Shown one piece after another: positions 23,374-35,400 of a stretch of 64,000 nucleotides of DNA (the first letter of the stretch is position 1; each line of letters opens with the position of its first letter). The stretch is from Lenzites betulinus (taxonomy: Eukaryota; Basidiomycota; Agaricomycetes; Polyporales; Polyporaceae): positions 186,001 to 250,000 of the forward strand of contig JABYQU010000037.1 in NCBI GenBank assembly GCA_022264855.1. Direction: 5' to 3'. Made by a program: the position numbers and the translations under genes. The notes under the pieces were generated by a model. That model had not been told where the DNA came from. It made no database searches and was given only the letters and a program-made list of their open reading frames with translations.

Positions 23374-25140
23374 TCAAGCCTGCAGCGCCGCCTTCAGCAG
23401 CACCTTCGTCTGCGCCTCCATCTCGCCAAAGATCCGCAGCGCGTCCCTCATGCGCCGATCCGTCTCCGCGTCCGCCGCAAACGCCTCCTTCAGCGCCGCC
23501 GCGTCGTTCTCCAGGTAATTGACGTTCTTCACGTTCGGGTCTGTCCGCGCGCGCGCAAGTTAGCGACTCCCCATGCAGCGGCAGCCCGATGGAGTTGGAG
23601 AACTCCCAAGGCATGCCAGTGGAGCACGCACCTTTCGTCTCCCCCGTGGGCTTAGCCCCGACAGGCTTCGGCTCCGCAGACGGCTCGTCTGCGGTCGCCT
23701 CGAGCTCGTCCAGCACCGCGCCCGAGAGCGTGAGGTGGTCTGGCCCGAGGGACACGAGCGCGAGAACCTACAACAGCGGGAGAATAGCGTCAGCGTCCCT
23801 CCTCTTACCACAGGGTTCCAACGCCACACTAGCAGGCGTCCTTGGCGTTCACACTCACCTCTTTCGCGGTGACGATACTATGGGAAGCGAACACACATAA
23901 TACGGCGCATGTTAGCGTAAGTGCGGGTTCCGCCGTGGTGCGACCCCGGAACGCACCTGGCGGGCATGACGAGCGTGCGCGCGCCGAGCTCCTTGTACAG
24001 CTTCACGATGTCGCCGATCACAGGGCCCGTCGGGTGCTCGCGCGCGGTGTCCTCGTACGCCTTCCACACGCCCGGCTCAAAGTGCACGCGCAGTTCTGCG
24101 CAGCAACATGAGGAGAGGGCGGTTGTCCCGAATGGCGCGTCGGTGGCGGACGGAGAGAGGCGGCCGCATCAGCAAGACGATCGAGATGTGTGGGTGGGGT
24201 CGGGAGGCGTTTCCAGGTGAAAGGAAAGAGTGATCGAGTGCGCAATTAATGTGGAGGAGGGAATCGATGCGGTGTCGCGTCAACATATACATGTGTGTGT
24301 CAGTGTTTGTACCAGCTTATGACAGGATTGAGGAGATAGTTCGAGGGTGGTGGAACGTACCGTTGAAGTACGGGGCGATGTAGAGACACCCGGCTTGGTG
24401 CGCGGCCATGGCTTGTGGGACGGAGAACAGGCATGTCGCGAGCGTGCGGATGCCGACCCGCTCGAGGTATTGACAAGCGATAATAGACTCGGGCGTCGTG
24501 GGGATCTTGATGCACACACGCGATCTGGCAGAGGATGTCACGACGGATGATCATCACCGCGAATACAGAGAAACGGCAGGCGAACTTGGGGATTCCGTTG
24601 GCCTCAAACAGGGCGACGAGCTTCTTGGCGTGTTGGATCGTCGCTTCTGTGTCGTATGCAGCGGAGGGCGACGCCTGCGCGTGGACGCGCCCGGTAAGGT
24701 ACGGGAAGACCTCTTTTGCGAGCAGGACAGTCTGTCATTAATGAGCCGGAAATGCAACACATGAGCGGCCATCAAAAATCATACACACAACTCCCTCAAC
24801 AGGCCCGAGGTAGCCAGGGGCACCGGGATAATTAAGAGAGCGTGGGGTGATGGATACAACGACCAGGAGGATGGCGACATACGAGAAGGTCGAGCGCATC
24901 CGAGACCTGGGTGTCGAGGTCAAGCTGTGCTTCCGCCGATCGGATCTGGGCCACCGCGGCGTCGACTACGGGCTCACGCTCCGGCCTGGCGGCCTCGGAG
25001 TACACGATGGCCTGGTTGGAGGTCATGTCGCAGAACTTGCGGTCGCCGGTGGAGTGCCGCGCGGCGACATCGGGGTCCATCGAGTCGACGTCGACGGTGA
25101 GCTGGGCGCGAACGCGGGTGAGGAGCGTGGCTGCGGCCAT
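23374..25140 (-). CDS. Transaldolase-family protein (class I aldolase)
   Basis: Schiff-base aldolase of the transaldolase superfamily. It starts MAAATLLTRVRAQLTVDVDS at 25140. The barrel core reads LLAKEVFPYLTGRVHAQASP, AAYDTEATIQHAKKLVALF and, after an intron, VCIKIPTTPESIIACQYLE, where the Lys of CIKIPTT is the expected Schiff-base lysine. GIRTLATCLFSVPQAMAAHQ and GCLYIAPYFNELRVHFEPG follow. A C-terminal extension (about the last 110 residues) contains VSLGPDHLTLSGAVLDELEA and ends KVLLKAALQA. Classical transaldolases have a phosphate-binding FVGR motif where this protein has PYFNELR, so the substrate may differ from sedoheptulose/fructose phosphates. Estimated length is about 380 residues, longer than Tal1. 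It is divergent from the O-GlcNAc transferase gene. Confidence 0.82.
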
Positions 25141-25861
25141 TTCTCGATCTTGCGTGGGGTGAATGGGTGCTGCGACGGTGGTAATGCGGGAGTAGGGAGG
25201 AGTGGGGGCTGGTGATGGTCAGAGATAGGCCGGGGGTGGGCCGCAGACATGGATATTTGGAGGGTCGAGAGAGGCGACGGGAGAGACGGCGCGGGGGGTG
25301 GCATGGTACCGGCGGGTGAACGGAAATCGAGGAGGACGGGCCGGAGAACGACCCATGGGATGGACGCGGTCTAGGACTGTGGCACGGGCACCTGACCGCG
25401 TCGAGTACATAATATTGTGTAGTGGCAGGTTGGAGATGGGTGGACGGGGGCAAGTACCCGCCAAGGTAGTTGACCGTGTGCTATCTAGACGCGGCATGAA
25501 ACAGCGGCAGGTGGGTCGAGTAGATTAGAAGGCCGGAGGGCGGGACAAGAGTGAACCTGGGTGGGAGAGGCGCGATGCGATCTGGGCGGACTTGATTTTC
25601 AGGAACCGAGAACAGTGGGCGCTTGGAGGGGAAAGTACGATCGGAGTAATGTCGTCATGCTCTCCTTCGCACCAGGATGGCAGAAACGGGCAGCTGGAGA
25701 CTATGTACCAGGACGGCGTGTGCGTGCAGGTGCTCTCCTGCACCCACATCGTCCGCTGCCGCTCGCTCTCCTGCTCTCTCGTGCTGCCCAGTTGTGTGTG
25801 TTCCGCTCGATCAATGTGCTGAGCTTCTCGGACTGTCCTTCACCCGCGCGCTGTCCATCCC
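25141..25861. promoter_or_regulatory. Divergent promoter of transaldolase-family and OGT genes
   Basis: 721 bases separate the two start codons. C/T-rich tracts on the plus strand (about 25730-25860) precede the OGT start, and the mirror image (G-rich plus strand, 25140-25350) precedes the transaldolase start. An open frame from 25677 crosses into the OGT gene but is not the coding frame of its first exon. Confidence 0.5.
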
Positions 25862-28800
25862 ATGTTTCCCTCGCCCGTCCGCCAGAATGCCTCGGGCCAT
25901 CGCAGCTCCTCCCGCCCGCCACGCCCGCCTTCCGCCGCACCATCTTCCCGCCGGTCTGAGCCCTTCTCGCCCGCGGTCTGGCTGCCCGACACAAACCCGG
26001 CCGTCTCCCATGATCTCTCCCAGACCGCGGACCCCTTTTCTACTTCACGCCAGCCACAATGGCCCTTCGAACAAATCACCCCGACAGCGAGGCCCCTCCG
26101 CTTCTCTCCCTTGGATCTTCCTTTATCCCCCCACCTCCCCGCTCCAGGTGCGCCCGCTTCTCCTCATCCCGTCCCCCTACATGCTAATACCTCTCATCAA
26201 CCCGCCAGACTCCCGTCACCGCGACATGCCGCCCCCGACTTCGATGCGCTTTCCATTCGCTCAGCCGCCGGGCGCCCCGCCCACCGCGCCGTCCACCGAG
26301 CTTCCGCCGCCGACCGGTGGCCCTCTGTCCAACGGTCTCGCACGCGACGCCATGATGGCATACGCCTACTACCTCTATGACTCTCCCGGGCCCGGGAGAG
26401 CACCCCTTGGTCTCACTTCCGTGCCCATATTGCACCTCACGACCGCCGAAGCACCAGATAACACATACCGAGACCGCCTGCTTCCTCTCCTTCTCGCTCT
26501 CCGTGAAGTGCACCCAAACCATATTCCCATCCTTCTTCTGCTTGCATGCACCTACTATGCGCTCGGCGACCTCCACACAAGCTTGTCCATCAGCCACCAA
26601 ATACTCGCCATCAACGCCAACTACGTCGAGGCCATGAGCAATATTGGCACCACCATGAAGGCCCTCGGCCAAACCGAGAACGCGTACGAATGGTGGTGGA
26701 AGGCCCTGCAGCTACGCCCCACATACTGGGACGCCCTCGTAAGCTGCCCCGTTCCACCGAACACGACCTCTCTTGACACAGCCACAGGACAACATTCTGG
26801 GCATGACCTTTGCGCTCGCCCAGGCCTCGTCGGACAATGGCCAGCGGCTGGCATACTACCGGCAAGCGCTGGGTGTATGCCAGTATGTCCAACGACACGC
26901 CCTCGACGTCAACGGACGGCTCGTTGTCACCCTCCAGCCTGCCGAGGTCCCGCGTCTCCAGCGCACCATTTTCACCAGCGGCACCATCCACGCCACACTC
27001 GGCCCCACGAATTTTGAACGCGCGATCCTCGACTACGCCCGTGCCATTCAATTCGTCCTCCGCCCTCCCGTGCTCGTGCCAGAAGGCGAACAATATACCC
27101 TGCGCGACCTACTCTTGGCAACATGCGCCGCTGGGCACATCATGTGCTCCGACTCAAGTTCCTCGGCAATCCCTGAGCTTGCGAGCGTGTTCGAGGACAG
27201 CTTTCGCGCGCGTTTAGGCGACCCCACTTTTGATTTCTTGTACGTCGTGCGCGCGTCCGGCGAGGAGCTCCTGCATGCACTCCTACGCGCGGGCGGCGGG
27301 ATCCTGCCGACCCCGCTGCTCCTCCCTGAGCAGGTCTCGCGACTACCCGCGCTCCTCTTTCCCCGCTCCAACGGCGTCTTGCCATCAATCTGTACCCGGA
27401 GCTCCAACGGCGACATGCGCCCGCCGCCTGGGAATAGTCGCCAGCAGACAAACAGCATGCTCAGCACGATCCTGCTCACGCTCGCCAAACGCTTCCAGGA
27501 CAATCTACTGGGCGGTATCGTACTTCCGGAGACTGGCGGCGCACTTCGAGCGAGTACATCGGTGGTCATCATGCTGTACTACCTCGCGCTCGCTTGGGCG
27601 CCCGCGCCATCCACGTACAACAACCTCGGCATCGTGCTCTCGCGCATCACCGAGGGTCGTCCAGGCGCGAACGGCAAGATTCTCGACGGCATAGCACTCG
27701 CGCGAGCATACTACACTGCCGGCCTGGAGATGGACCCCGCGCACCCGCACCTGCTCACGAACCTCGGCTCGCTGCTCAAGGACCAGGGACAGACGGAACA
27801 GGCGATCAAGTGCGTCTCCCGCTCTCCCCGCTCCCCGCCGCGCTCATCATTGACGGATCGCCTTGCACAGGCTATATACTAAGGCCGTCGAGCATAAGCC
27901 TGACTTCGATATCGCGCTCGCGAACCTCGGGAATGCGATCAAGGATGCGGGCCGCCCTTGGGACGCGGTGGCATACTACCGGCGCGCGGCCGCGGCGGCA
28001 CCTGCGCTCCCCGAGGCCGTGTGCGGGCTCGCGAATGCTCTTGCATCGATATGCGACTGGCGCGCACGGGGTGCACTCCCGCACGAGCTCGGCGTGGATG
28101 ACGTGGGGCACCCGCTCGCCCCCGGGGATCATGCGCGCGAAGGATGGATGACGCGCATGGTGCAGGTCACGGAACGACAAGTCGCCGTGGCCGGCGCGGG
28201 GGACGCAGGGGTAGTCGGCGCGCCCGCAGTGCAGGCCGCGCTGGAGGAGTGTCTACGCGCGCTCGCGGTGGCAGGCGGGCGAGCACTGACGCCCGCGGAG
28301 ACGGCGCGGTGGACGGCGCGATTCCGACGCCTCGCGGAGAGCGAGCGGGACGTCGGGGCGGAGGCTGCGGGCGTGCGCGGGGAAGGTGAGCGGCGGGTGA
28401 ACGAGGCGGGGTTTTTGATACGGTTCGTGGACTGGATCCAGCCGCGCCTGCAGCGGCGGTGGTATGTGCGCGCGTACGGGCGGACGCTCGCGGTGGGCGT
28501 GCAGGTGCCGGCGGCCGTGACGGCTGAGGACGACTCGGACTTGCGTGCGGTGTTTTTGCGCCCTGCGCTGCCGAAGACGATGCAGGCGCCGGCGGTGCCG
28601 TCGGTGCTGCCGTTCCACACTGTGAGTGCGCTGCTAGTGGTCGCTGGTGTCGGGGGATGCTGAATGTGGGTGTACGTATGTGCAGTTCACGTATCCGCTC
28701 ACGCCGCGGGTGACGCGCCTGATCCCGCACCGGAGCGCGTTGCGGATATCGTACACGGCGTTGACGCAGCCGTGGCTCCCGAAGCATGTGTATCGTCCGC

Positions 28801-31134
28801 CGCGGCCGCCTGTAGGTGGGAAGCTCAACATCGGGTACATCTCCAATGACGTTAAGTCCGTATCTCTCCTCATGAGAAAGTTGACTGAACATGCGCTGAC
28901 GGACGGGGGCGCTGCAGCAACCACCCACTGGCGCACCTGATGCAGTCCGTGTTCGGGATGCACGACCGCGCGCGGTTCAACGTGTTCCTGTACACGACGA
29001 GCCCGTGGGACGGCACCGCGTACCGGCCGCGCATCGCGAGCACGGTCGAGCACCTCGTCGACGTCTCGGAGTGGGCGCTCAGCACGGTCATCGATCATAT
29101 TCTGCAGAACGAGATACACATCTGTGAGTGCGCGCGAATGGGTAGTGGGTGGGTGTCATGGTGGGTGCTCACGATGGGCTATGGGATGCAGTGATCAACT
29201 TGGGCGGGTATACGAAGGGCGCAAGGAACGATATCTTTGCGGCGCGGCCGTGTCCGGTGCAGATGCAGCTTATGGGCTATGCGGGGACGTTGGGCGCAGG
29301 TGAGTCAAACCCAGTACGCCTAACTTGAATATCTTGGTTGATACTCACGTTCGACGATTGCAGGCTGGTGCGATTATTTGATATGCGACCCGATCGCCTG
29401 CCCGCAGGACATGTCCTCTGCAGAGCGGTGGCGGATGAGACGCGCCGCGGGAGCCCAGCCCCCGCCCGACGACTCCGAAGCACCACTCGACCTGGACGCA
29501 GACCTCGACCCCGAGAGCGACTCCGAAGACTGGCAATAGTGAGCATCCCTCCCTCCCCTGCTCACCCCAATTCCAAAACTGACCCCTCCCCCAGCATGGA
29601 GAAGTTCGTATACATGCCTGTCCGTGCGCCGCGCCCGTGTCCGTGCCGTGAGCGGCGAAGTTGACAGCGTCCTTGCGTTGCAGCACACGTTCATGGCGAC
29701 CGACCACCGCCAGTCGTTCCGCGGGGACGAGGACCTGACCCCGGAGGCGCGCGCGAGCGTTCCTGCGGAGACGCTGTGGCGGGACGAGGAGCGCCGGCGC
29801 GCGGATGCGCGTGCGCAGGTCTTTCCGGATTTGCCCCAGTGCGTACCTTATCCCCTTTTGCCTCCCTGCTACTACAGAACTTTCTGCGAGGTGAGGAGAT
29901 GTACTGATTGTATGTATGTTCGTAGGGACGTGATCGTCTTCGCGAACTTCAACCAGGTAAGCCCCCAAATACGCATTGCCCGTCCTGCGACGCAGACATA
30001 CACACGAGTACACACGCTCACACTGCGCCCAAACAGCTCTACAAGGTGCGTGCCATATCGCGGGCCTCGACCTGCCCGCACCCACGCTGATGCCCCCCGC
30101 GCTCTTCCCCCGGCGGCCTCACACACCGCACAGATCGACCCTGTACGTGCAAACTCTGCTTGTACCTCGCGCCGTGCGGCTGATAGCGCCCCCTCTTTGC
30201 CCCTGCGCGCCTCGCCTCGCCGTTCCTCCCCTTTCTTCCATTTCTATTCCCTTCCAAAACGCCCGGCCCTCGTGTCGCCGGCTGACAACAGGGGATATTC
30301 CTGGTCTGGCTGCGCATCCTGCGCCAGGTCCCGCGGAGCGTGCTCTGGCTCCTGCGCTTCCCGGGCGCGGGCGAGGAGCACCTGCGGCGCACGGCGCGCC
30401 TGTGGGCGGGCGACGAGGTCGCCGCGCGCATCCGCTTCACGGACGTCGTGAAGAAGGACTGGCACGTCTTCCGCGCGCGCGTCGCGGACCTCTTCTTGGA
30501 CACCGCCGAGGTGCGTGCCTCTTGCTCTGCTTGAACTCTGCGCGTGGGGCAGACGGCTCATTTCGGGCCTGTACTAGTGTAACGCGCATACGATCGCGGC
30601 CGAGTAAGTTCGCGCGCAATGCCCCTGTGGGTTGCGAGGTGCTGATATGCATGCCTTTGCAGCGTGCTGTGGGCGGGAACGCCGATCCTTACCTGGCCGA
30701 AGCACCAGTACAAGATGTGCTCGCGCGTCGCGGCGAGCATGGTGAACGCGACCGGCTTCGGGGCACAGATGACCGTGCACAGCGCGGAGGAGTACGAGCG
30801 GCGCGCGGTCGCGCTCGCCCAGAGCGTGCGCTACGTGCCCGCGCCCGAGCCCGAGCTGTCCGAGGGCAGCGCGCTGCCCCGCGGCGAGGGCGAGCTCGTC
30901 GCGCTCCGGCGGAACCTGTTCCTGAACCGCGACCGGATGCCGCTCTTCGACACGCTGCGGTGGACGCGGAACCTCGAGAAGGGCCTGCAGGAGGCGTGGC
31001 GCCGCTGGGTGGAGGGCACGCAGTACGAGCTCTCGGACGAGTGGGCCGCGTGCGCGGCGGACGCGCCCGAACGGACGAGCGGCTGCATCTGGATCCGCGA
31101 CGACGAGCCGGTGGACATTTCGCGCGCCGATTGA
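25862..31134 (+). CDS. UDP-GlcNAc:protein O-GlcNAc transferase (OGT, GT41)
   Basis: Nucleocytoplasmic transferase that adds O-GlcNAc to Ser/Thr of proteins. Exon 1 starts at 25862 (MFPSPVRQNASG, Ser/Pro-rich) and joins through an intron at 26148-26208 with branch-like tgctaat. TPR repeats appear as IGTTMKALGQTENAYEWWWK, LLTNLGSLLKDQGQTEQAIK and LANLGNAIKDAGRPWDAVAY. The catalytic part carries the conserved NNHPLAHLMQSVFGMHDR (active-site His region), INLGGYTKGARNDIFAARP, VFANFNQLYKIDP, RQVPRSVLWLLRFPGAGEE, CNAHTIAADVLWAGTPILT and the SRVAAS segment. Between PIACPQDMSS and KFVYMPHTFMATDH lies an acidic insert of roughly 40 residues absent from animal OGT. Estimated length is about 1,350-1,400 residues in about 14 exons. 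It ends DDEPVDISRAD. A few exon edges between 29540 and 30660 remain approximate. Confidence 0.9.
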
Positions 31135-31438
31135 CCACCGACTGACGACGAAATTTACCCCACATGGTTCTTGCCACAATACCAGCATGTCTCCTACGTA
31201 CGGTCTCCTCCCTCTCTTCTCGCTCGGTCTCGCTCGGGTCGGCATGATTGGGAGCCATTAATGATGATGATTGCTCGCGGCGCAGGATGCGTCCCCGCCG
31301 CGGCGTCTCCCTTCTGTAGCACATACACACGCGCACGCGCGCCCACGCACTCACATCCACACGCATATACTGTATAGATAGCACACTCGGCCAATCGTAC
31401 CTTGGCGTTCGGTTCTGTTGTTGTGGGCATGGCCGTCC
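31135..31438. other. Convergent spacer with CA-rich tract
   Basis: 304 bases between convergent stop codons. It contains an alternating purine-pyrimidine stretch (cacatacacacgcgcacgcg region, 31319-31350). No gene is seen. Confidence 0.5.
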
Positions 31439-32229
31439 TCAGACCGACTGGTATGCGCCGGGATTCGGCACGGCCGACTGTTGTGCGGGCTGGGAGGGAG
31501 GGACGCTGAGGGGTTTGGGCGCGTCCACGGGGCTGTCGACGTTCTGGTAGCCTTCCCGGCCGCCTGAGGTAAAGCCACCGGGCATGGACCATACTGTGGG
31601 AGACGCGGTCAGAGCCGGGTTCGTAAACCACTCTGTCCGGCCCTTCTACTCGCCTGTCGCGCCCGAGAGGTCGTTGCCGCGGATACCAAGGCCGGAGAAC
31701 TGTCCACCGCGTTGTTGGAGGGCGGTGACGAAAGAGAATGTGGTGGGAACCTGCGTGTCCCTGCGTTAGAATGCAAGGGTCCGCAGTGCTCACACAGGGC
31801 AAACGCGTCACCTTGAGGACGAGGAGAATGATCGTGACAGTTCTGATGAACCAGTTCTGGGAGTGGTTGACCATCCAGATGATGTCGTAGAACATAGAGC
31901 CGGCGAGAAGGAACGTGAACTGCGCGCGCAAGGCGTGAGCGGCGGGATGACTTCATGCGCGGGTCGCACGCAGCCAGGCAGGTCAAGAAACGCGTACCAC
32001 TTTCAATGACTGGACGGCCTCTGCGGACTCCTGCGCGTACGTTCCGAATAGGAAGATGGGAAGGTTGTACACCGGTGCTGAGAACGCGCTGGTCACGAAG
32101 GACAACGCCTGGAGGGTCCAGGGGTTCCCAGTTTGTGACCCTTGATCATGGACACGGAGACTGGAGAGAACGTACAGTCCCAGCCATGACAAGTTTTGAT
32201 GGGTCCAATGCCTGAATAAAGTCCGCCAT
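31439..32229 (-). CDS. Small multi-pass membrane protein, AGTRAP-like
   Basis: Probable ER/Golgi-type membrane protein of about 174 residues with no firm function. Exons 32229-32176, 32108-31998, 31919-31812, 31750-31654 and 31593-31439 sum to 525 bases. It starts MADFIQALDPSKLVMAG. Hydrophobic segments are ALSFVTSAFSAPVYNLPIFL, FTFLLAGSMFYDIIWMV and WFIRTVTIILLVLKVPTTF. The order 'YAQESAEAVQSL', a TM, 'D-I-W', then a TM ending near 'ALQQRGG' resembles angiotensin-receptor-associated protein (AGTRAP), but this is weak similarity from memory. The tail is Gly/Pro/Ser-rich. The last intron (31653-31594) appears to use a GC donor (ACAG|GCGAGT); if it is not spliced, the protein stops at 31646 with 125 residues. 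Confidence 0.68.
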
Positions 32230-32475
32230 TGCTCGAAGTGTGGGGGAGTTGAGAGGGTGCGAGGAGGAGGAGGAGCGGAGGTAGGATGATGGTATGTGCG
32301 TGCGCACTGCGCAGGCCAACCGCGCGTCCCACAAGCGCCCGCGGTCCGTACAAGGTACGCGTTGAATAAACTCGGACCGAGACATGCACAAGTTGGAGAG
32401 TACACAACTCGCACAACGTGTTTGGTTGCAAAATACAGCTAGGCTACAGTAGAAATATTCCAGGAGTCCGGGGTA
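32230..32475. other. Intergenic
   Basis: 246 bases upstream of the small membrane protein and downstream of Rev3, both on the minus strand. No other content is seen. Confidence 0.4.
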
Positions 32476-35400
32476 TCATATATCATCGTCCAAGTCATAA
32501 CCTCGTTCAGCGTACCACTCTTCCTCCATCTCTTCAATCAAGTCGTGAACGGTCGTGAGAGCTTCGGCCTGGCTCTCTAGTTTCTTTCTCTCGTACAACC
32601 ATGGACAGTCCAGCGATTCGCACTGCACTGGTTCTGCGGGCGCAGTACCGCAGCACGAGCTGCACAGCACATGGACGTCCTTCAGCCGCTTTTCGGCGAC
32701 TTGTGCCCTCGACAGCAGTTCGCTCATCGTAGCCGCATAATCAGACCGACACACCTCGCACAGTACTGTGTATCATCAGTATGCGATGTTATCAATGTTA
32801 AGCATGCTCACCTTCAGGGGTCAAGGCTCCGCATAATAGACAGTGCGAGCTAGTGAAGTGATCGTCAATCTTGAACGCATTCGCGACCATGACGCTCTTC
32901 TTGTTTTTCCGAGGGGATAACGTCACATCGGTCTGGTCCGCACGGAGGCTCTTGGGCATATCGTCGAACCAACTGCGCACATCTGCCCCGACGAGATTGA
33001 AGATGCGCTCCAGCGGTGGGATCAGTACGCGCGAGATGTAGTAACTCGCATCCAGCCGCTTGTGGCTGTAAGATCACATAAACTGCGGTCAACACAAGTA
33101 CCCACCCGTGATTGCATGACCCACCTGTCCCGGAACAGTTCATGTGGTGCTGTGGCTCGATCGACTAGCCTCGACCCTGGCTCGCCACGGACGACTACGT
33201 ATGGGATACGCTCCCCGTATTGCGGTTCATCATTGGGGTCCTCAAGCATCCGACGGGCTGCTACAGTGACACCTGGCGGAGGTGGCACCTTGTCGCTATG
33301 ATTTGATGTTCAACGCGATCATCGCGGCCAGAGGGTGAGGGATATTTCTGCGTACCTATAGGTACCCATCTTGACTTCCTTCGCAAAGATGAAATCTTGT
33401 ATAGACACCTTGTTCTCGAGAATCCTCGCCCATGTGCGGCAGCAGTACTCTTTGACTTGGCTGAGATCTTGGGTACGAAACAGTATCCTGGACGCTTCAT
33501 GAGAAAGCATTTTCTTCACAGCCCACGCTACGCACTTCAAGCACGTCTCGGTCATCTTCTGCTGTGCGGGTATGCCGTCCCGGCGAACTGTCTCGATTCC
33601 CTTCGCATCGAAGGCGGGCTCCTTGTCATCAGGGTTCTCATACTTGAACCCTACGTATCGCTTTTTCGCCATCAATACGCAGGGAAGATAGACCTGGATA
33701 GTGTAAGCTCTTCGGTCACGACACGGCGAGCGATCATCCGGTGCACTTACCTTCTCGAACTTCAGCTTTATCGGAGCCGGGTTCATCTTGGTGATTGAAT
33801 CAGCCATATCTTGGCCGATCCTGAAGGCTTGATCCTTGGTCTTCCCGGGAAGGTAGATGAACAGGGAGTCGGTATCCCCGTACACCACCTTCGCACCCCA
33901 TTTCTTCGTGGAGTTGATGACACGGACAGCCTGATAGACAGCATTGCTAAGCGGTTGCAACGTCTGCATGCCTAATATAAACTAACCTTCTCCAACGTTT
34001 CCCTACCACTTTGCACGATGCTGTCCGCGATTTCCACGGCGGGCATGCGCCCGGAGTATGACGCACTGGTGTAGCCATACGTGACGTTTGCGATGAATTT
34101 CAGCCCGAGCTGCCGAGCATCCAAAATCCTACGCAGCGCCTGCAAGAGGTGAGAAGGAATTCAATTGGTCTCAACGCGAGGAAAGATACCTTGTCATCCT
34201 TGGCGCCTTTCATGGCCTGCTTGACCATAACTCTCGTGTCCAAGAGCTCCGTGAGCATGCGTCCGAGCAAGCCTCTCCGGACGGTCTGCTTGACATACAT
34301 CATCCCATTGGGGGCGACTGCATATATCGTCAGCACCGGTGCGCACGAACGGAAAGGATGACGAACCATTGATGTGATCTTGAAGGATGTCTAGACGGCC
34401 AGCCGGCTGGCGGAGATCGGTGACGCCAAACTTGTATTGGCCCTTGAAGTCAGTGACGCGTCCTAGACAAGTAGAATAGCAATAATTATAGGCGATCATG
34501 ATGGAGGGATACAGTGATTGGAAATCTAGAACTACAAGGGGGCTGTTGTAGAAGGCGGAGAGCGGCTCCATGATGAGAGGGATGCACTCGGCAGCATTCT
34601 GCTTGCCGACCTGCATGCGGTAGCCTCAATAGCTGTGCGGGGACCACATGAAAGCGACTTACATCTTGCTTGCTCGGCGATAGGAGCAGGAAGCTTTCTG
34701 GCTTGGCGATGCGGAACATGAAGGACTCCACTTTGAACTGCGAGCCTCTGCTGAGGACCGAGAAAAAGTCGACGCCGAACACACGTGCGAACTCGCTGGA
34801 GACGTGTGTGACTTGATGCACTGATAGGCAAACGAGGGGACTCACGCGTTCTTCGTGACGACTTCTGCGACGTCGAGGATCTCCAATACCATGGCCGTCC
34901 GTCGGGCGAAGTAGCGAATCAAACGGTCTGTATGCTCGGGAACAGGGCTCTGGTACCAGTTGGTAAGAGTTTGGGGGCTATACCATGGAGTCCTGATATG
35001 TACATCAGCAATGAGCACGACTGGAGGGATTGTGATGCACGTACCTCCGGCGCAAGATCTGGAAAACGACGTTCTCGAACGTATAGATATTGAAGTTGTG
35101 TTCTGAACGCATGATTCTCCACACGTTCAAGACGTGTCTTCCTACCACCTTGAACGTCGACGTCGTCTTCATGCCCCACTGATCTGAACCGCCACCCAAA
35201 TGTCGGGCAGGTGCACGGGAAATCTGCTCCCCGACATCTAAACCGTAGGTGCGCCCTCTGGCCGAGAGGTAACCCCAGGAAGCAGCTTGGACCTCCCACC
35301 CAGAGACAATATCCGGATCGAGTTCGAGGATAATGTCAATCAGTCGATTGAGCAAATCGAGCTCGTTCTCAACAAACTCCGCTTTGATGTTGCGTAGACG

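Noticed and set aside
25677..26147. Upstream part of a long frame reading into OGT
   Set aside because: The protein-like first exon is in another frame starting at 25862 and joins by a canonical intron at 26148-26208.
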